The position numbers and the translations under genes were made by a program. DNA of 64,000 nucleotides from Gehongia tenuis (GTDB lineage Bacteria > Bacillota > Clostridia > Christensenellales > NSJ-53): assembly GCF_014384795.1 (NCBI RefSeq), contig NZ_JACRSR010000005.1:33136-97135 (forward strand), given 5' to 3'. Shown piece by piece: positions 32,306 through 42,269 of this stretch. The stretch's first letter is position 1. Each line of letters begins with the position of its first letter. Under the pieces are notes generated by a model. It made no database searches. It was given only the letters and a program-made list of their open reading frames with translations, and was not told where the DNA came from.

Positions 32306-34129
32306 TTACCCCAAAATTTCTTTCTCAGCTTCCAGCTGAAATTGTTGGGTGTAGAGGGCATAATAATGGCCCTTTTTCTGCAGCAGCGCCTCATGGGTGC
32401 CCTGCTCCACGATCGTGCCATTTTCGATCACTAAAATAATATCAGCATTTTGAATTGTGGACAAGCGATGGGCCACAATAAAGCTGGTTCTTCCTCGAAG
32501 AACTTCCTGGATGGCATGCTGGATGGCCATTTCCGTCTCCGTATCGATGGAAGAAGTGGCCTCGTCCAGCACAAAGATGGGCGGATCGGCAAGAATCGCA
32601 CGCGCAAAGGAGATCAGCTGTTTTTCGCCTGTGGACAGCCTGCTGCCGCCCTCCCCCACTTCGGTGTCATAGCCGTGTTCCAAACGGCTGATGAAGGGGT
32701 GGGCGTTCACCAGCTTCGCCACTCGCTCAATCTCCCCGTCGGAGGCGTCCAGCCTGCCATAGCGGATGTTATCCCGCACCGTACCGGAAAAAAGATGGGG
32801 GGACTGAAGAACATAGCCCAGATGGGACTGCAGCCAAAGCTGGGAACGTTCCCGATAATCCACGCCGTCGATAAGAATGCGGCCCTTTGTGGGCTCGTAG
32901 AATCGGCATACGAGATTGACGATGGTGCTCTTGCCCGAACCCGTCTCCCCCACCAGAGCTACGCTAGTTCCCGCAGGCACCTCGAGACTGAAATCCCGAA
33001 GCACTTTTTCGCCGCTCTCATAATGAAAATCCACATGCTCAAAGGTCACTTCCCCATGGATTTCCGGCCAGTTCTCCCGCTTCGGATGGAAGGTGTCCCC
33101 GTAAACCTTCTCGATGGCCTCGCTGTCCGTGATCTGAGGCTCGCTCTCAATGAGAGAAACCACCCGTTCCGCCGCCGCTTGGGAGGACTGAAGATCGGCC
33201 AGAACCCGGGCCAGTTCCCGCACCGGCTCGAAGAACAGCGTGGTGTAATTCATGAACACCACCAAATCACCATAGGTGAGCGTACCCGCGATCACGCCGG
33301 TCCCGCCGAAATGAAGTGCAATAGCCGTGCCCACACTGCCCAGCAGCAGTGCGAGGGGCATGTACAGGGCGGAAAGCCCCGCCACTTTCACCGAAGCGCC
33401 GTACATGCGATGGGTCAGCTGCTGGAATTCACCGAGATTGGCCTCCTCCCGAACCAGGGTCTTGGTGGTCTTGGCGCCAAGAATTCCCTCGTTAAAGGCG
33501 GAGGTAATCATGGAATTGGTGCGGCGCACCTTGCGCTGGCCCGCCAAAATGCGGCGCTGAAAGTAGCTGCTGATAAGAAGCAGCACCGGGATGACGGAGA
33601 TCACTGCAAGCCCCAGCCAAAAATGAATGACCAGCATGGATACCATGGTAAATATCATGAACAGAAGACCCCACACCAGATCCACCAGGCCCCACGCCAC
33701 CGATTCGCCCAGGCGGGTGGCGTCACTGGTCAACCGGGCCATGATGTTGCCCACGGGCATATGATCAAAGTAATTGTAGGAAAGACGCTGAAGCTTATCA
33801 AAAGCCATGGTGCGCACGGTGCTGGACATGAGAATCTCAGCTTTGCCCGCCTGCACCATATGAAAGTACATGTTGCCTGCCTGCAGCACCATGAGTCCTG
33901 CGTAGAGGGCAATGAACCCCGGCATTCCCGAAGTGCTGCCGGGCACCACGAAGTGATCGATTACATAGCCGTTGAGAATGGGAAAAACCACATCGATGCC
34001 GGCGGAGAGCACCATGGATCCCACGACCCAGGCGAGATACCTGCGGGCGGATTTGAGATAGCCGATGAGGCGGCGCCAGAGGGAGAAATCAAAGCCCTTG
34101 TGAAATTCCTGTTCCTGATAGAAACTCAT
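32306..34129 (-). CDS. Heterodimeric ABC exporter subunit with active catalytic site (BmrD/YheH-like)
   Basis: A 607-residue protein: six membrane helices (about 30-320) then an ATPase domain. Walker A GETGSGKS at 394-401, Walker B with catalytic Glu523 (IFVLDE), and a degenerate signature LSTGE at 498-502 instead of LSGGQ. The partner gene, overlapping by 4 bases, has the reverse pattern. This matches the BmrC/BmrD (YheI/YheH) and related heterodimeric multidrug exporters with one active and one degenerate ATP site. Substrate unknown, amphipathic drugs likely. Confidence 0.9.
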   Translation of the reverse strand: MSFYQEQEFHKGFDFSLWRRLIGYLKSARRYLAWVVGSMVLSAGIDVVFPILNGYVIDHFVVPGSTSGMPGFIALYAGLMVLQAGNMYFHMVQAGKAEILMSSTVRTMAFDKLQRLSYNYFDHMPVGNIMARLTSDATRLGESVAWGLVDLVWGLLFMIFTMVSMLVIHFWLGLAVISVIPVLLLISSYFQRRILAGQRKVRRTNSMITSAFNEGILGAKTTKTLVREEANLGEFQQLTHRMYGASVKVAGLSALYMPLALLLGSVGTAIALHFGGTGVIAGTLTYGDLVVFMNYTTLFFEPVRELARVLADLQSSQAAAERVVSLIESEPQITDSEAIEKVYGDTFHPKRENWPEIHGEVTFEHVDFHYESGEKVLRDFSLEVPAGTSVALVGETGSGKSTIVNLVCRFYEPTKGRILIDGVDYRERSQLWLQSHLGYVLQSPHLFSGTVRDNIRYGRLDASDGEIERVAKLVNAHPFISRLEHGYDTEVGEGGSRLSTGEKQLISFARAILADPPIFVLDEATSSIDTETEMAIQHAIQEVLRGRTSFIVAHRLSTIQNADIILVIENGTIVEQGTHEALLQKKGHYYALYTQQFQLEAEKEILG

Positions 34130-35919
34130 GCTTCCGCCTCCCTTCCCGCCAAACCGCTTTGAATGTCATAGATGCGCCGGTAAAGCCCCGGCCGCCGGAT
34201 CAGTTCCTCATGAGTGCCCAGTTCCGTGACCTTGCCGTCTTCCAGCACCACGATGAAATCGGCCTCGGACAGTGTGGATACACGATGGGAAATAATGAAA
34301 GTGGTTACGCCCTTCTTGCGCTCCAGCAAAGCCCTGCGGATCTCCACATCGGTCCTGGCGTCCACGGCGCTCAGGGAATCGTCAAATATCAGGATATCGC
34401 TGTCCGCCATGAGGGTGCGGGCAATGGATACCCGCTGCTTCTGTCCGCCGGAGAGCGTCACGCCCCGCTCGCCTACCAGGGTATCGTAGCCCCGATCGAA
34501 CTCCTCGATCACCTCGTGGACCGCCGCGATCCTGGCCGCTTCATAGACCCGCTCGAGGGGTGCTTCCTCTTGAGCGATGGCGATATTCTCTAGAATGCTC
34601 CGAGAGTAGAGGAAGGGTTCCTGCAGAACCAGGCCCACCCGGCTTCTTAAGTAATGCTTGTCGATGGTATTGAGCTCCACACCGCCGATGCGGATACTGC
34701 CGCCCTGGTACTCATAGAGCCGCTGGAGCAGCTGTACCAAAGAGGATTTCCCCGATCCGGTGGACCCGAGAACCGCCACGGTCTGCCCTGCATTCACGTT
34801 GAAGGAAACGCCATTAAGAACCGGCTTGCCCGGTTCGTATTCAAAATAGACATTGTCAAAAACGATGTCCTGATTCAATGATGGCTTCACGCTGTCCGGC
34901 AGCTGGCCCTCCAGAGGCTTGTTCAACAGCTCCATGATCCTGCCGATGGACACGGTGCACTTGGACATGTCCGCCAAGATGCGGCCCATCTGACGGATGG
35001 GCCAAAGGAGCATGCCCTCGTAGGTGATAAAGACCACAAAGGTGCCAAGGCTCAGTTCACCGCGCACGGCAAGGAAGGAGCCGAACACCAAAACTGCCAG
35101 CGTTTGGGTCATGGCTGTCAGATCGCCCAGAGACCAGAACAGCCCTAAAATGCGCATAAGTCTGCGCCAATGGCCGCAGTAAATCTCGTTGGCCTCATCA
35201 AACTTGTCCTTTTCAAAGGCCTGGCGCCCAAAGGCCCGCACGACCCGGATCCCGGTGAGATTCTCCTGAATTACGGTAGAAAGCCGGCCCTCCGCCTCAT
35301 CCGCCCGCTGAAAGTCTCTCATGATCTTCAGCATGAAGATAAAAGAGTATAGAAAAATGATGGGCACCGTACATAGGCCCACCAGGGTCATCTTCCAGTT
35401 CAGGGGAACCATGATGGCGATGGCAATGCCCAGCATGAAAATGCCCCGGCTGAACTCCACCAGCTGGCCCGCAAAGAACCGCCGTACCGTCTCTACATCG
35501 GAGGTGCAGCGCTGAATCCAGTCTCCCGTCTCCGCGTCCACATGCTCCTGATAGGGCAGGTGCTGAAGATGGTCATAAAGCCTCTCCCGAAGGCCAAGGA
35601 CAATCCTTTCCGCGGCCATGGCCGAGAGCTTGCCTCGGCCGTACAGAAAACCCACGTTCAGCACATTGAGCAGCACAAAAACCATGGCGGCAATCCAGAT
35701 GTTCTCGGAAAGCACCACCCTGCCGCCAAAGAAGTCCACAAACCGTGCGGGCCAGCCGGAAAGGGGCGCATCCCCGATGATGCTGTCCAGCACCGTTCTC
35801 ACAATGAGGGGAGTTACCAACGATACCAAAACGCTGAGGGCCACGCATAAAAATGCGCAGCCATAGAGAATACGGTTCCCCTTTGTGAGCTGCCAAAGCA
35901 TTTTGAGACGCTTTTTCAT
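34126..35919 (-). CDS. Heterodimeric ABC exporter subunit with degenerate catalytic site (BmrC/YheI-like)
   Basis: A 597-residue half transporter: membrane domain to about residue 330, then ATPase with Walker A GSTGSGKS (385-392), canonical signature LSGGQ (489-493), and Walker B ILIFDDS where Asp514 stands in place of the catalytic Glu. Overlap of the start of the partner gene (ATGA) implies coupled synthesis of a one-to-one heterodimer. The composite site made of this signature and the partner's Glu523 is the hydrolysing one. AGGAGG precedes the ATG by about 7 bases. Confidence 0.9.
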   Translation of the reverse strand: MKKRLKMLWQLTKGNRILYGCAFLCVALSVLVSLVTPLIVRTVLDSIIGDAPLSGWPARFVDFFGGRVVLSENIWIAAMVFVLLNVLNVGFLYGRGKLSAMAAERIVLGLRERLYDHLQHLPYQEHVDAETGDWIQRCTSDVETVRRFFAGQLVEFSRGIFMLGIAIAIMVPLNWKMTLVGLCTVPIIFLYSFIFMLKIMRDFQRADEAEGRLSTVIQENLTGIRVVRAFGRQAFEKDKFDEANEIYCGHWRRLMRILGLFWSLGDLTAMTQTLAVLVFGSFLAVRGELSLGTFVVFITYEGMLLWPIRQMGRILADMSKCTVSIGRIMELLNKPLEGQLPDSVKPSLNQDIVFDNVYFEYEPGKPVLNGVSFNVNAGQTVAVLGSTGSGKSSLVQLLQRLYEYQGGSIRIGGVELNTIDKHYLRSRVGLVLQEPFLYSRSILENIAIAQEEAPLERVYEAARIAAVHEVIEEFDRGYDTLVGERGVTLSGGQKQRVSIARTLMADSDILIFDDSLSAVDARTDVEIRRALLERKKGVTTFIISHRVSTLSEADFIVVLEDGKVTELGTHEELIRRPGLYRRIYDIQSGLAGREAEA

Positions 35920-35967
35920 AGGTCCTCCAGGAACACATCAAAATTTGTCCATTCAGGGGCAGTGGCT

Positions 35968-36714
35968 CTAAAAAATATGGTCAATGAACATCATGGCGAT
36001 GAACCCGGCAATCACTGAGAAGGTGGCCTGTTTGGCAAAGCCATGGCTGTGCGTTTCGGGAATCATGTCGTTGCTGATCACATAGAGCATGGTGCCGCCC
36101 GCAAGGGCCAGCAGGAAAGGCAGAAGGCTTTGCACCAGCGTTACCGACGTAAAGCCGATGAGTACGCCCAGAACCTCCACAAGTCCGGTGCACGCACCCA
36201 CGAGCAGCGCCCGCTTTTTGCTGAGGCCCGCCATGAGCAGCGGAAAGATGGTAATCATGCCCTCGGGAATGTTTTGCAGCGCAATAGCGATCGCGATGCT
36301 GAGGGCGTCCCCCACATTGCCGCCGCCAAAGCCCACACCCACCGCCATGCCCTCCGGGAGATTGTGAAAGGCGATGGCAAGGACAAAGAGCATCAGCCTG
36401 TGGCTTGTCCCCTCCCCGTCATCCTCCACCCCGATGAAGCTGTGCAGATGGGGTACGATACGGTCCAGTACGGTCACCAAAAGCGCCCCGGCGATGACGC
36501 CGCCGGCGGTCACAAATATACCGTACTCTCCCCCGCCTTCCAGGGAGGGCAGCACCAAACTAAAGAAGGTGGCGCCCAGCATAATGCCCGCCGCAAAGGC
36601 GAGCAGCATATCGTTAAACTTATGGGATATTTTCTTGACAACAAAGGCCAAGAGGGACCCAATCAGAGTCGCGGCCCCCACGGCAAGGCCCGTAATCAGC
36701 GCAATCTTAAACAT
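35968..36714 (-). CDS. ZIP family divalent metal transporter
   Basis: A 248-residue membrane protein with eight hydrophobic helices. The metal-binding motifs HNLPEGMAVGVGFGG in helix 4 and ALQNIPEGM in helix 5 are those of the ZIP family, which import zinc, iron or manganese. No metal regulator is adjacent. AGGGGAG precedes the ATG. Directly downstream of a lipoprotein gene in the same direction. Confidence 0.92.
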   Translation of the reverse strand: MFKIALITGLAVGAATLIGSLLAFVVKKISHKFNDMLLAFAAGIMLGATFFSLVLPSLEGGGEYGIFVTAGGVIAGALLVTVLDRIVPHLHSFIGVEDDGEGTSHRLMLFVLAIAFHNLPEGMAVGVGFGGGNVGDALSIAIAIALQNIPEGMITIFPLLMAGLSKKRALLVGACTGLVEVLGVLIGFTSVTLVQSLLPFLLALAGGTMLYVISNDMIPETHSHGFAKQATFSVIAGFIAMMFIDHIF

Positions 36715-36732
36715 TTTTCCTCTCCCCTTTTT

Positions 36733-37314
36733 TCATCCCCAGATCAGCTTTAGAAGGGCCAACGCCAACAGTAAAAAGCCAATCGCCCGGACAATGGATT
36801 TCTCTTTTCTTTTTCTTCGCCCAATACCGATGCAGGCACGGAGCGCGGGCGCCATCAAACATGCCAGCCCTGTGCCGGCCAGGATGAGCACCGGCAAAAT
36901 TTCCGAGCTCCTTTTCGTTTCCTCCTCACCGTTCAGTCCGTTTGCCTGAAATGCCAAACCGAGAAGTTCCACGTCCTGTGCCACGATAGCGGAGCTTGTG
37001 GAGCTTTCCACACCGGCCAGCTCATCGCCATTCCAGCGCCCTTCGATGACCTTGCCTGAAGGATAAGCGATCCTCAGCCTATCCCCAGATTCTGTTATCC
37101 GATAGGTTTCCCCTTCCACCACCAGCGTAAAACCATCCGCGCCGCTCTTATCCACGGAGATCTCCCGAGCCCCGCTTTGGAAGAAATAGATCCCGTCTTC
37201 TTCATGTTTCAACGTATAGGTTCGGCCGTCATACTCCAGCTTCGGACCGCTGGAACAGCCGCACAGCACTGTCAGCACGACCACCAATAATCCAAGGGCA
37301 ATTCTTCTTGCCAT
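36733..37314 (-). CDS. Putative lipoprotein with C-terminal membrane segments
   Basis: A 193-residue protein, start at 37314 after AGGGGGTG, which avoids overlap with the methyltransferase gene. Signal peptide to about residue 17 with the lipobox LCGC, a small beta-rich domain (YDGRTYTLKHEEDG, YRITESGDRLRIAYPSG) and two hydrophobic helices at the C-terminus (about 138-155 and 170-190) separated by a very basic RRKRKEK. It would therefore be held in the membrane at both ends. No family recognised. Neighbours give no clear role. Confidence 0.6.
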   Translation of the reverse strand: MARRIALGLLVVVLTVLCGCSSGPKLEYDGRTYTLKHEEDGIYFFQSGAREISVDKSGADGFTLVVEGETYRITESGDRLRIAYPSGKVIEGRWNGDELAGVESSTSSAIVAQDVELLGLAFQANGLNGEEETKRSSEILPVLILAGTGLACLMAPALRACIGIGRRKRKEKSIVRAIGFLLLALALLKLIWG

Positions 37315-37357
37315 GGGCACCCACCCCCTGGTGATGGGTACGAAATTTCTCGCCGAT

Positions 37358-38359
37358 TTATGCCTTGGCGAAAACCACATCCCGCATGACTGCCTGTTCC
37401 ACCCAGTGCTCACAGTCGGAGAGGGGACCTGCCAACACGCTGAAACCGGCGTCCCGTACCAGCCCCTCCAGCTCCTCCCGCTTCAAAGTGTAGCGATTGA
37501 AGGCAAGAGCCATCACACCGCCGGAAATAAGCACTCTGCGCCATACGGGCAGCACCTGGGCCAAAAGCTTTCCTAAAGGCATTCGGCTCTCTCCGCCATG
37601 CTGAACGCCGTAGGGAAGATCGCACACGATGCCATGGGCGTGCTTTACGCCATAGTAAGCCAGATCCCGAGCATCTCCCAGCACCGCAGACAGCGTACGG
37701 ACATCCTTGGCCTTATAATGCTCCGCGGTATCCGACACCCGGTAAGTGATCTTCCGGACGCCCTTGCGGGAAGGAACCGTGCAGTTCTCCTCCAGCCGCT
37801 GATGCTTACAGCCATGGAAGGTCAGATAGCGCTTCACAAAATGGTCCAGCTCCTGAATATCCTTCTTGTCCACATCCACGCCGAGAGCGTTGTGTCCCCG
37901 TCTCAGGGCAGCAAAAAGTGCCGTGCCCCGGCCGCACATGGGATCGATCAGGGTCAAGGGCTCGGAAGCGTTTTTAAAGTCCGAAACCATAAGGGCCGTA
38001 TGCACCATGAAATCGGTAAAGGTCTCGTTGGTCTTTCCTTTATATTTCAAAATGGCCGCCATATCCTCCGGAAAATAATATCCCCGTCCCTCCATGAGAG
38101 GCGTCAGCGTATCCTCTTTCAGTTCAAAAAGCGCCATGAGGGCGGACTGGTGCCGAAGCACATCCAGTTCCTCTTCTTCGAGGGGTTCTTCACTTCTTAT
38201 CATCAGCAGTGAAAGCCCGCCAACCTTCTGCCAGCCCACAAGCTCCGCCGGCGTATGGATGGCTCCCAGGCTCACTTCCAGTTCGATCCTGGCCAGCTTT
38301 TGCAGGCTCTCCCGATAGCGCACGTTGGGATGGCGCTCCATCATCAGCGCGTAATTCAT
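37358..38359 (-). CDS. SAM-dependent RNA methyltransferase-like protein (UPF0020)
   Basis: A 333-residue protein. SAM motif I is LIDPMCGRGTALFAALRRG and motif IV the DLPYG (in HGIVCDLPYG), characteristic of RNA N2-guanine or N6-adenine methyltransferases of the UPF0020/THUMP-related group, but without a visible THUMP domain. The N-terminal 150 residues are an unknown domain. Target likely tRNA or rRNA. Ribosome site AGGAGG. Confidence 0.78.
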   Translation of the reverse strand: MNYALMMERHPNVRYRESLQKLARIELEVSLGAIHTPAELVGWQKVGGLSLLMIRSEEPLEEEELDVLRHQSALMALFELKEDTLTPLMEGRGYYFPEDMAAILKYKGKTNETFTDFMVHTALMVSDFKNASEPLTLIDPMCGRGTALFAALRRGHNALGVDVDKKDIQELDHFVKRYLTFHGCKHQRLEENCTVPSRKGVRKITYRVSDTAEHYKAKDVRTLSAVLGDARDLAYYGVKHAHGIVCDLPYGVQHGGESRMPLGKLLAQVLPVWRRVLISGGVMALAFNRYTLKREELEGLVRDAGFSVLAGPLSDCEHWVEQAVMRDVVFAKA

Positions 38360-38368
38360 CCTATCCTC

Positions 38369-39631
38369 CTAGCTAATCTTTAGTTGATCCTCCATATCCA
38401 AATCCAAAGACACCCCACCGGCATCAGGCAGTTCCTCCACATCCCTCAGCTTGCGCTGAATGATCTGTGTGCGCTTGTTAGCCTTTTCGATGTTGCCCGC
38501 CGCCGCCAAAATGCTCTTTTGCGTCTTCTCCAGGAGATCGTAAAACTTGGCAAAGTCGCCCTTGACCGCACCAAGAAGCTTCCAGACCTCACTGGAACGC
38601 TTCTGAATGGCCAGGGTGCGGAAGCCCATTTGGAGACTGTTCAGCAGCGCAGCCAGGGTGGTGGGCCCGGCGATGCTCACGCGAAAATGGTTCTGCAGGT
38701 AATCGGCCAGGCCGGGAATGCGAAGCACCTCTGCATACAGGCCCTCCGCAGGCAAAAACAGGATGGCAAAATCGGTGGTGTGCGGCGGACAGATGTATTT
38801 CGTATGAATCTTCTTGGCCTCCTCCTTGATGCGCGCCTCCAGCGCCTTGGACGCCGCCTCCGCCGCCAGTTTGTCACCAGCGTCCACCGCGTCCATGAGC
38901 CGCTGATAATCTTCCACCGGGAACTTGGCGTCCATGGGCAGCCACACCGTGTCCTCACCCTGTCCGGGCATCTTCACCGCGTACTCCACCCGTTCAGCAC
39001 TTTGGGGATTGACTGCCACATTGGTGGCATACTGATCGGCGGAGAGCACCTGCTCCAGCAGCGCGCCCATCTGCACCTCGCCCCAGGTGCCCCGGGTTTT
39101 CACATTGGTGAGCACACGCTTAAGTTCATTGACCCCCACCGACAGGCTCTGCATCTCGCCGAGACCTTTATAAACCGCCTCCAGACGCTTGCTGACCAGG
39201 TCAAAGGATGCATCCAGCCGGGTCTGCAGGGTCTTGTCCAGCTTCTCGTCCACCACGCTTCGCATCTGTTCCATCTGCTTGGCGTTTTCCTGCTGAATGG
39301 CAAGAAGCTGCTGCTGAACCGACTCCCTCAGCCGGTCCAGACGCTCCTCATTGCCCTGGGACACCGAACCGATGCGCTGGGTCAGCGCCTCCATCTGCTG
39401 CTGAAGAAGCTGGGAGCTGTCCAGCACCGAACGGGACATCATGGCGTGTCCATCCCGCACCGAACCCATCAGCTCACCACGGGTCACCTGACCCCACTGC
39501 AGCGTCTCCTCCCGGAGGCGCCGCACCTCCTTTGAGAGATCTTCATCCCCCTTGTTCTTCATCGCACTGCGGGCCACAAAAAGCAGCACCAACAAATTGA
39601 TAACCCCCAAAACTATCAATGCAATTTCCAT
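38369..39631 (-). CDS. rmuC: DNA recombination protein RmuC
   Basis: A 420-residue protein with one N-terminal membrane helix (residues 3-20), a coiled coil (about 30-130), and the RmuC nuclease-like core including GTWGEVQMGALLEQVL, PMDAKFPVEDYQRLMDA and FAILFLPAEGLYAEVLR. RmuC limits DNA rearrangements; it is a PD-(D/E)XK-related protein. Length is normal. Just upstream of the methyltransferase gene, 9 bases apart, so probably co-transcribed. Confidence 0.95.
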   Translation of the reverse strand: MEIALIVLGVINLLVLLFVARSAMKNKGDEDLSKEVRRLREETLQWGQVTRGELMGSVRDGHAMMSRSVLDSSQLLQQQMEALTQRIGSVSQGNEERLDRLRESVQQQLLAIQQENAKQMEQMRSVVDEKLDKTLQTRLDASFDLVSKRLEAVYKGLGEMQSLSVGVNELKRVLTNVKTRGTWGEVQMGALLEQVLSADQYATNVAVNPQSAERVEYAVKMPGQGEDTVWLPMDAKFPVEDYQRLMDAVDAGDKLAAEAASKALEARIKEEAKKIHTKYICPPHTTDFAILFLPAEGLYAEVLRIPGLADYLQNHFRVSIAGPTTLAALLNSLQMGFRTLAIQKRSSEVWKLLGAVKGDFAKFYDLLEKTQKSILAAAGNIEKANKRTQIIQRKLRDVEELPDAGGVSLDLDMEDQLKIS

Positions 39632-39679
39632 TCACTCATACTCCTTTATGTGCTTGACCTATTTCATTGTAACACAACA

Positions 39680-39703
39680 AAGCGCCCTCTGCTAGGAGGG
39701 CGC
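39680..39703 (-). terminator. Weak terminator after the four-helix membrane gene
   Basis: Perfect 8-bp stem GCGCCCTC / GAGGGCGC with 6-base loop; the tail TTTGTTGT is only partly T-rich. Confidence 0.6.
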
Positions 39704-39711
39704 CGGGAAGA

Positions 39712-40170
39712 TCAATGATTTCGTTTGGGCGGCATGTGCAGCCAATAGGCGGAGACATAAAACCCGATGGCCAAAGCCCAGAAAATAAGGCTGAGCCCCA
39801 GACCCAGAATAAGGGATGGCGAGCGGCCCAGACTTCCCGTGAACCAATCGTACACAAAAAGGGGCACATAGCCCGCAAAAAGCAGCCAGTCCAGCACCCT
39901 GAAGCCGCGCAAAATGGACAACCCCCTTTGCATGCTTCGTTCCGGCAGCATGCGCTTCAGTCTCGCCCAGCGCAAAAACCAGAGGCTCGCCCGTTCCAGC
40001 AGCAGAATTTGGCAGGTCATGAAGGCCAGCTGCATTGTATATAGGCCGAACAGCTGGTTGAAGCCCGGCGAAATGAGTCTGAGCAACAGGGCCAGCACCA
40101 GCATTATCAAAACCGCAATGCAGTCCGTCAAATAGAGTTTCAACAGCTTTTTTTGGATTCTCTCAACCAT
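39712..40170 (-). CDS. Four-helix membrane protein of unknown function
   Basis: A 152-residue protein with four hydrophobic helices (about 12-32, 38-58, 90-106, 120-145) and basic loops. No family recognised. It lies between ftsH and rmuC, in the same direction, and has its own hairpin after it. Homologues could be sought only by a database search. Possibly part of the housekeeping operon upstream. Confidence 0.6.
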   Translation of the reverse strand: MVERIQKKLLKLYLTDCIAVLIMLVLALLLRLISPGFNQLFGLYTMQLAFMTCQILLLERASLWFLRWARLKRMLPERSMQRGLSILRGFRVLDWLLFAGYVPLFVYDWFTGSLGRSPSLILGLGLSLIFWALAIGFYVSAYWLHMPPKRNH

Positions 40171-40190
40171 GGAGCTTGCCTCCTCTTAGC

Positions 40191-40217
40191 AAAAAACCGC
40201 GGCTGGGCCGCGGTTTT
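40191..40217 (-). terminator. Intrinsic terminator after ftsH
   Basis: Perfect 11-bp stem AAAACCGCGGC / GCCGCGGTTTT with TGG loop; on the minus strand it ends with six T. Confidence 0.9.
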
Positions 40218-40223
40218 CAATCT

Positions 40224-42155
40224 CTATGCCGTTGCAAACGCTTCCGGAGCACTAGGTCCAGGCGCATCGTCGTTCGAATCAGGAGCCGTAGGATCGGGCG
40301 GAGGCTCGATACCCATGATCTTAGCAAATTCCTGGCCGTCCAGCTTCTCCTGATCCAACAGAATCCCCACCACCTCGTGGAGCTTATCCATGTTTTCCTT
40401 AAGAATCGTCTCCGCACGGCGGTAACCGGTCTCCAGGATCGCATGGACCTCCTTATCCACCCGAGCGGCAATCTCTTCGGAATAGTTATTGGAGTGTCCA
40501 ATTTCCTTGCCCAGGAAGATCTCCTCGCCGCCGCCAAGATAGACCGGACCCAGCGTATCGCTCATCCCGTATTGGGTCACCATATCCCGTGCGATTTCGC
40601 TGGCCCGCTGAATATCGTTGGATGCGCCTGTGGAGATGTCGTCCAGTACCAGCGCTTCAGCCACCCGGCCGCCCATGAATTCCGCGATATGATCGAGAAG
40701 CTTGCCCCGGGTCACGAAATTCGTATCCTCTTTGGGGAGAGTCATGGTGTAGCCGCCGGCCATACCACGGGGAACAATGGAAACCTCGTGAACGGGATCG
40801 CAATTGGGCAGCTTCGCCGCCACAATGGCGTGCCCCGCCTCGTGATAAGCCACCAACCTCTTGTCCTTGGGCGTAATGAGACGGCTCTTCTTCTCCGGAC
40901 CCGCAATAACCCGGGTGATGGCCTCTTCCAGTTCGGGCATGCTGATCTTCTTTTTGTTCGCTCTGGCCGTCAGGATGGCGGCCTCGTTCATCATATTTTC
41001 GATGTCCGCTCCGGTAAAGCCGGGCGTGCGCTTGGCCAGCACCTTGAGATCCACATCCTCTTCCAGGGGTTTATCCTTGGCATACACCTTCATGATATCA
41101 AGGCGCCCCTTCACGTCCGGCCTGCCCACGATAACCTGCCGGTCGAATCGTCCAGGACGGAGCAGCGCGGGATCAAGGATATCCGGACGGTTGGTGGCCG
41201 CCAGAATAATGATGCCCTCGTTGACCGCAAACCCATCCATTTCCACCAGGAGCTGATTCAGCGTCTGTTCACGCTCATCATGGCCGCCGCCCAGTCCAGA
41301 GCCGCGATGCCGGCCCACCGCATCAATTTCATCGATGAATACGATGCAGGGGGAATGCTTTTTGGCATTTTCAAACAGATCGCGGACACGGGATGCACCC
41401 ACACCCACGAACATTTCCACAAAGTCCGAACCGGAAATGGAGAAGAAGGGTACGCCGGCCTCGCCGGCCGCCGCCTTGGCAAGAAGGGTTTTACCCGTCC
41501 CGGGAGGGCCCACCAACAGTACGCCCTTGGGAATGCGTGCACCCAATGCCGTGAACTTCTTCGGGTCCTTCAGGAAGTCCACGACCTCCTTCAGTTCCTC
41601 CTTTTCCTCATCGGCTCCGGCCACCCGGTCGAAGGTAACCTTGTTTTTCCCGTCCTCATTCACCCTCGCCCGGCTCTTGCCAAAGGACATCATTTTGTTG
41701 CCCCCGCCCTGAGCCTGCTGCATGAAGAAGTACCAGAACACCACCAGAATGACGATCACGATGAAAAAGGGGATCATGGAGACCCACCAAGGCGTTTCCG
41801 CCGGCGGCTCATAGGTCACCTTAAAGCCGTAATCGGCGGCGGTGATCTCGTCCACCGACTTGCCTCGGATCGCCGCTACATCCTGACGGAGCTGTTCCAC
41901 CGACGGGAGATAGACCTTAAAATCATAACTGCTTGGGAAATTCTTGACTTTGGAATCCTTATAAATACCGATCAAATTGTTCTCGCTGATAATGACCTCT
42001 TCGATCTTTTCGTCACGCACAGCGTTCAAAAAGTCCGGTTCATAGGATAATGGTTCCGCGGGCAGCGTTGAACCTGCACCAAACATTCTGGCGATCAGGA
42101 TAACCAGCACCAGAATGATCAGGTACAGCGCCGGGCCGCGCATGATTTTCTTCAA
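40224..42155 (-). CDS. ftsH: ATP-dependent zinc metalloprotease FtsH
   Basis: A 643-residue protein with two membrane helices (8-24 and 124-145), AAA+ ATPase with Walker A GPPGTGKT (216-223) and DEID Walker B near 275, the second region of homology [18 protein letters not shown], and the zinc HEAGH at 438-442. It degrades unneeded membrane and regulatory proteins. The start is a TTG at 42155, set by AGGAGG 9 bases upstream; the ATG four codons on is too far from it. The order tilS-hpt-ftsH is a conserved Bacillota operon. Confidence 0.97.
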   Translation of the reverse strand: MKKIMRGPALYLIILVLVILIARMFGAGSTLPAEPLSYEPDFLNAVRDEKIEEVIISENNLIGIYKDSKVKNFPSSYDFKVYLPSVEQLRQDVAAIRGKSVDEITAADYGFKVTYEPPAETPWWVSMIPFFIVIVILVVFWYFFMQQAQGGGNKMMSFGKSRARVNEDGKNKVTFDRVAGADEEKEELKEVVDFLKDPKKFTALGARIPKGVLLVGPPGTGKTLLAKAAAGEAGVPFFSISGSDFVEMFVGVGASRVRDLFENAKKHSPCIVFIDEIDAVGRHRGSGLGGGHDEREQTLNQLLVEMDGFAVNEGIIILAATNRPDILDPALLRPGRFDRQVIVGRPDVKGRLDIMKVYAKDKPLEEDVDLKVLAKRTPGFTGADIENMMNEAAILTARANKKKISMPELEEAITRVIAGPEKKSRLITPKDKRLVAYHEAGHAIVAAKLPNCDPVHEVSIVPRGMAGGYTMTLPKEDTNFVTRGKLLDHIAEFMGGRVAEALVLDDISTGASNDIQRASEIARDMVTQYGMSDTLGPVYLGGGEEIFLGKEIGHSNNYSEEIAARVDKEVHAILETGYRRAETILKENMDKLHEVVGILLDQEKLDGQEFAKIMGIEPPPDPTAPDSNDDAPGPSAPEAFATA

Positions 42156-42269
42156 ATTCTCTTTCCTCCTTGGGCCTAGAATAATGGAATCGTCCTAAAT
42201 AGCCTACTATAATGTAACATTGTACCATAAGCCTCCCAAAAAGGAAAATGAATTCGGGTTAGGCTTTTA

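Noticed and set aside
32450..34162. 570-residue plus-strand frame
   Set aside because: Antisense to the ABC exporter gene; His/Gly-rich composition typical of a shadow.
40176..42050. 624-residue plus-strand frame
   Set aside because: Antisense to ftsH, which has complete motifs.
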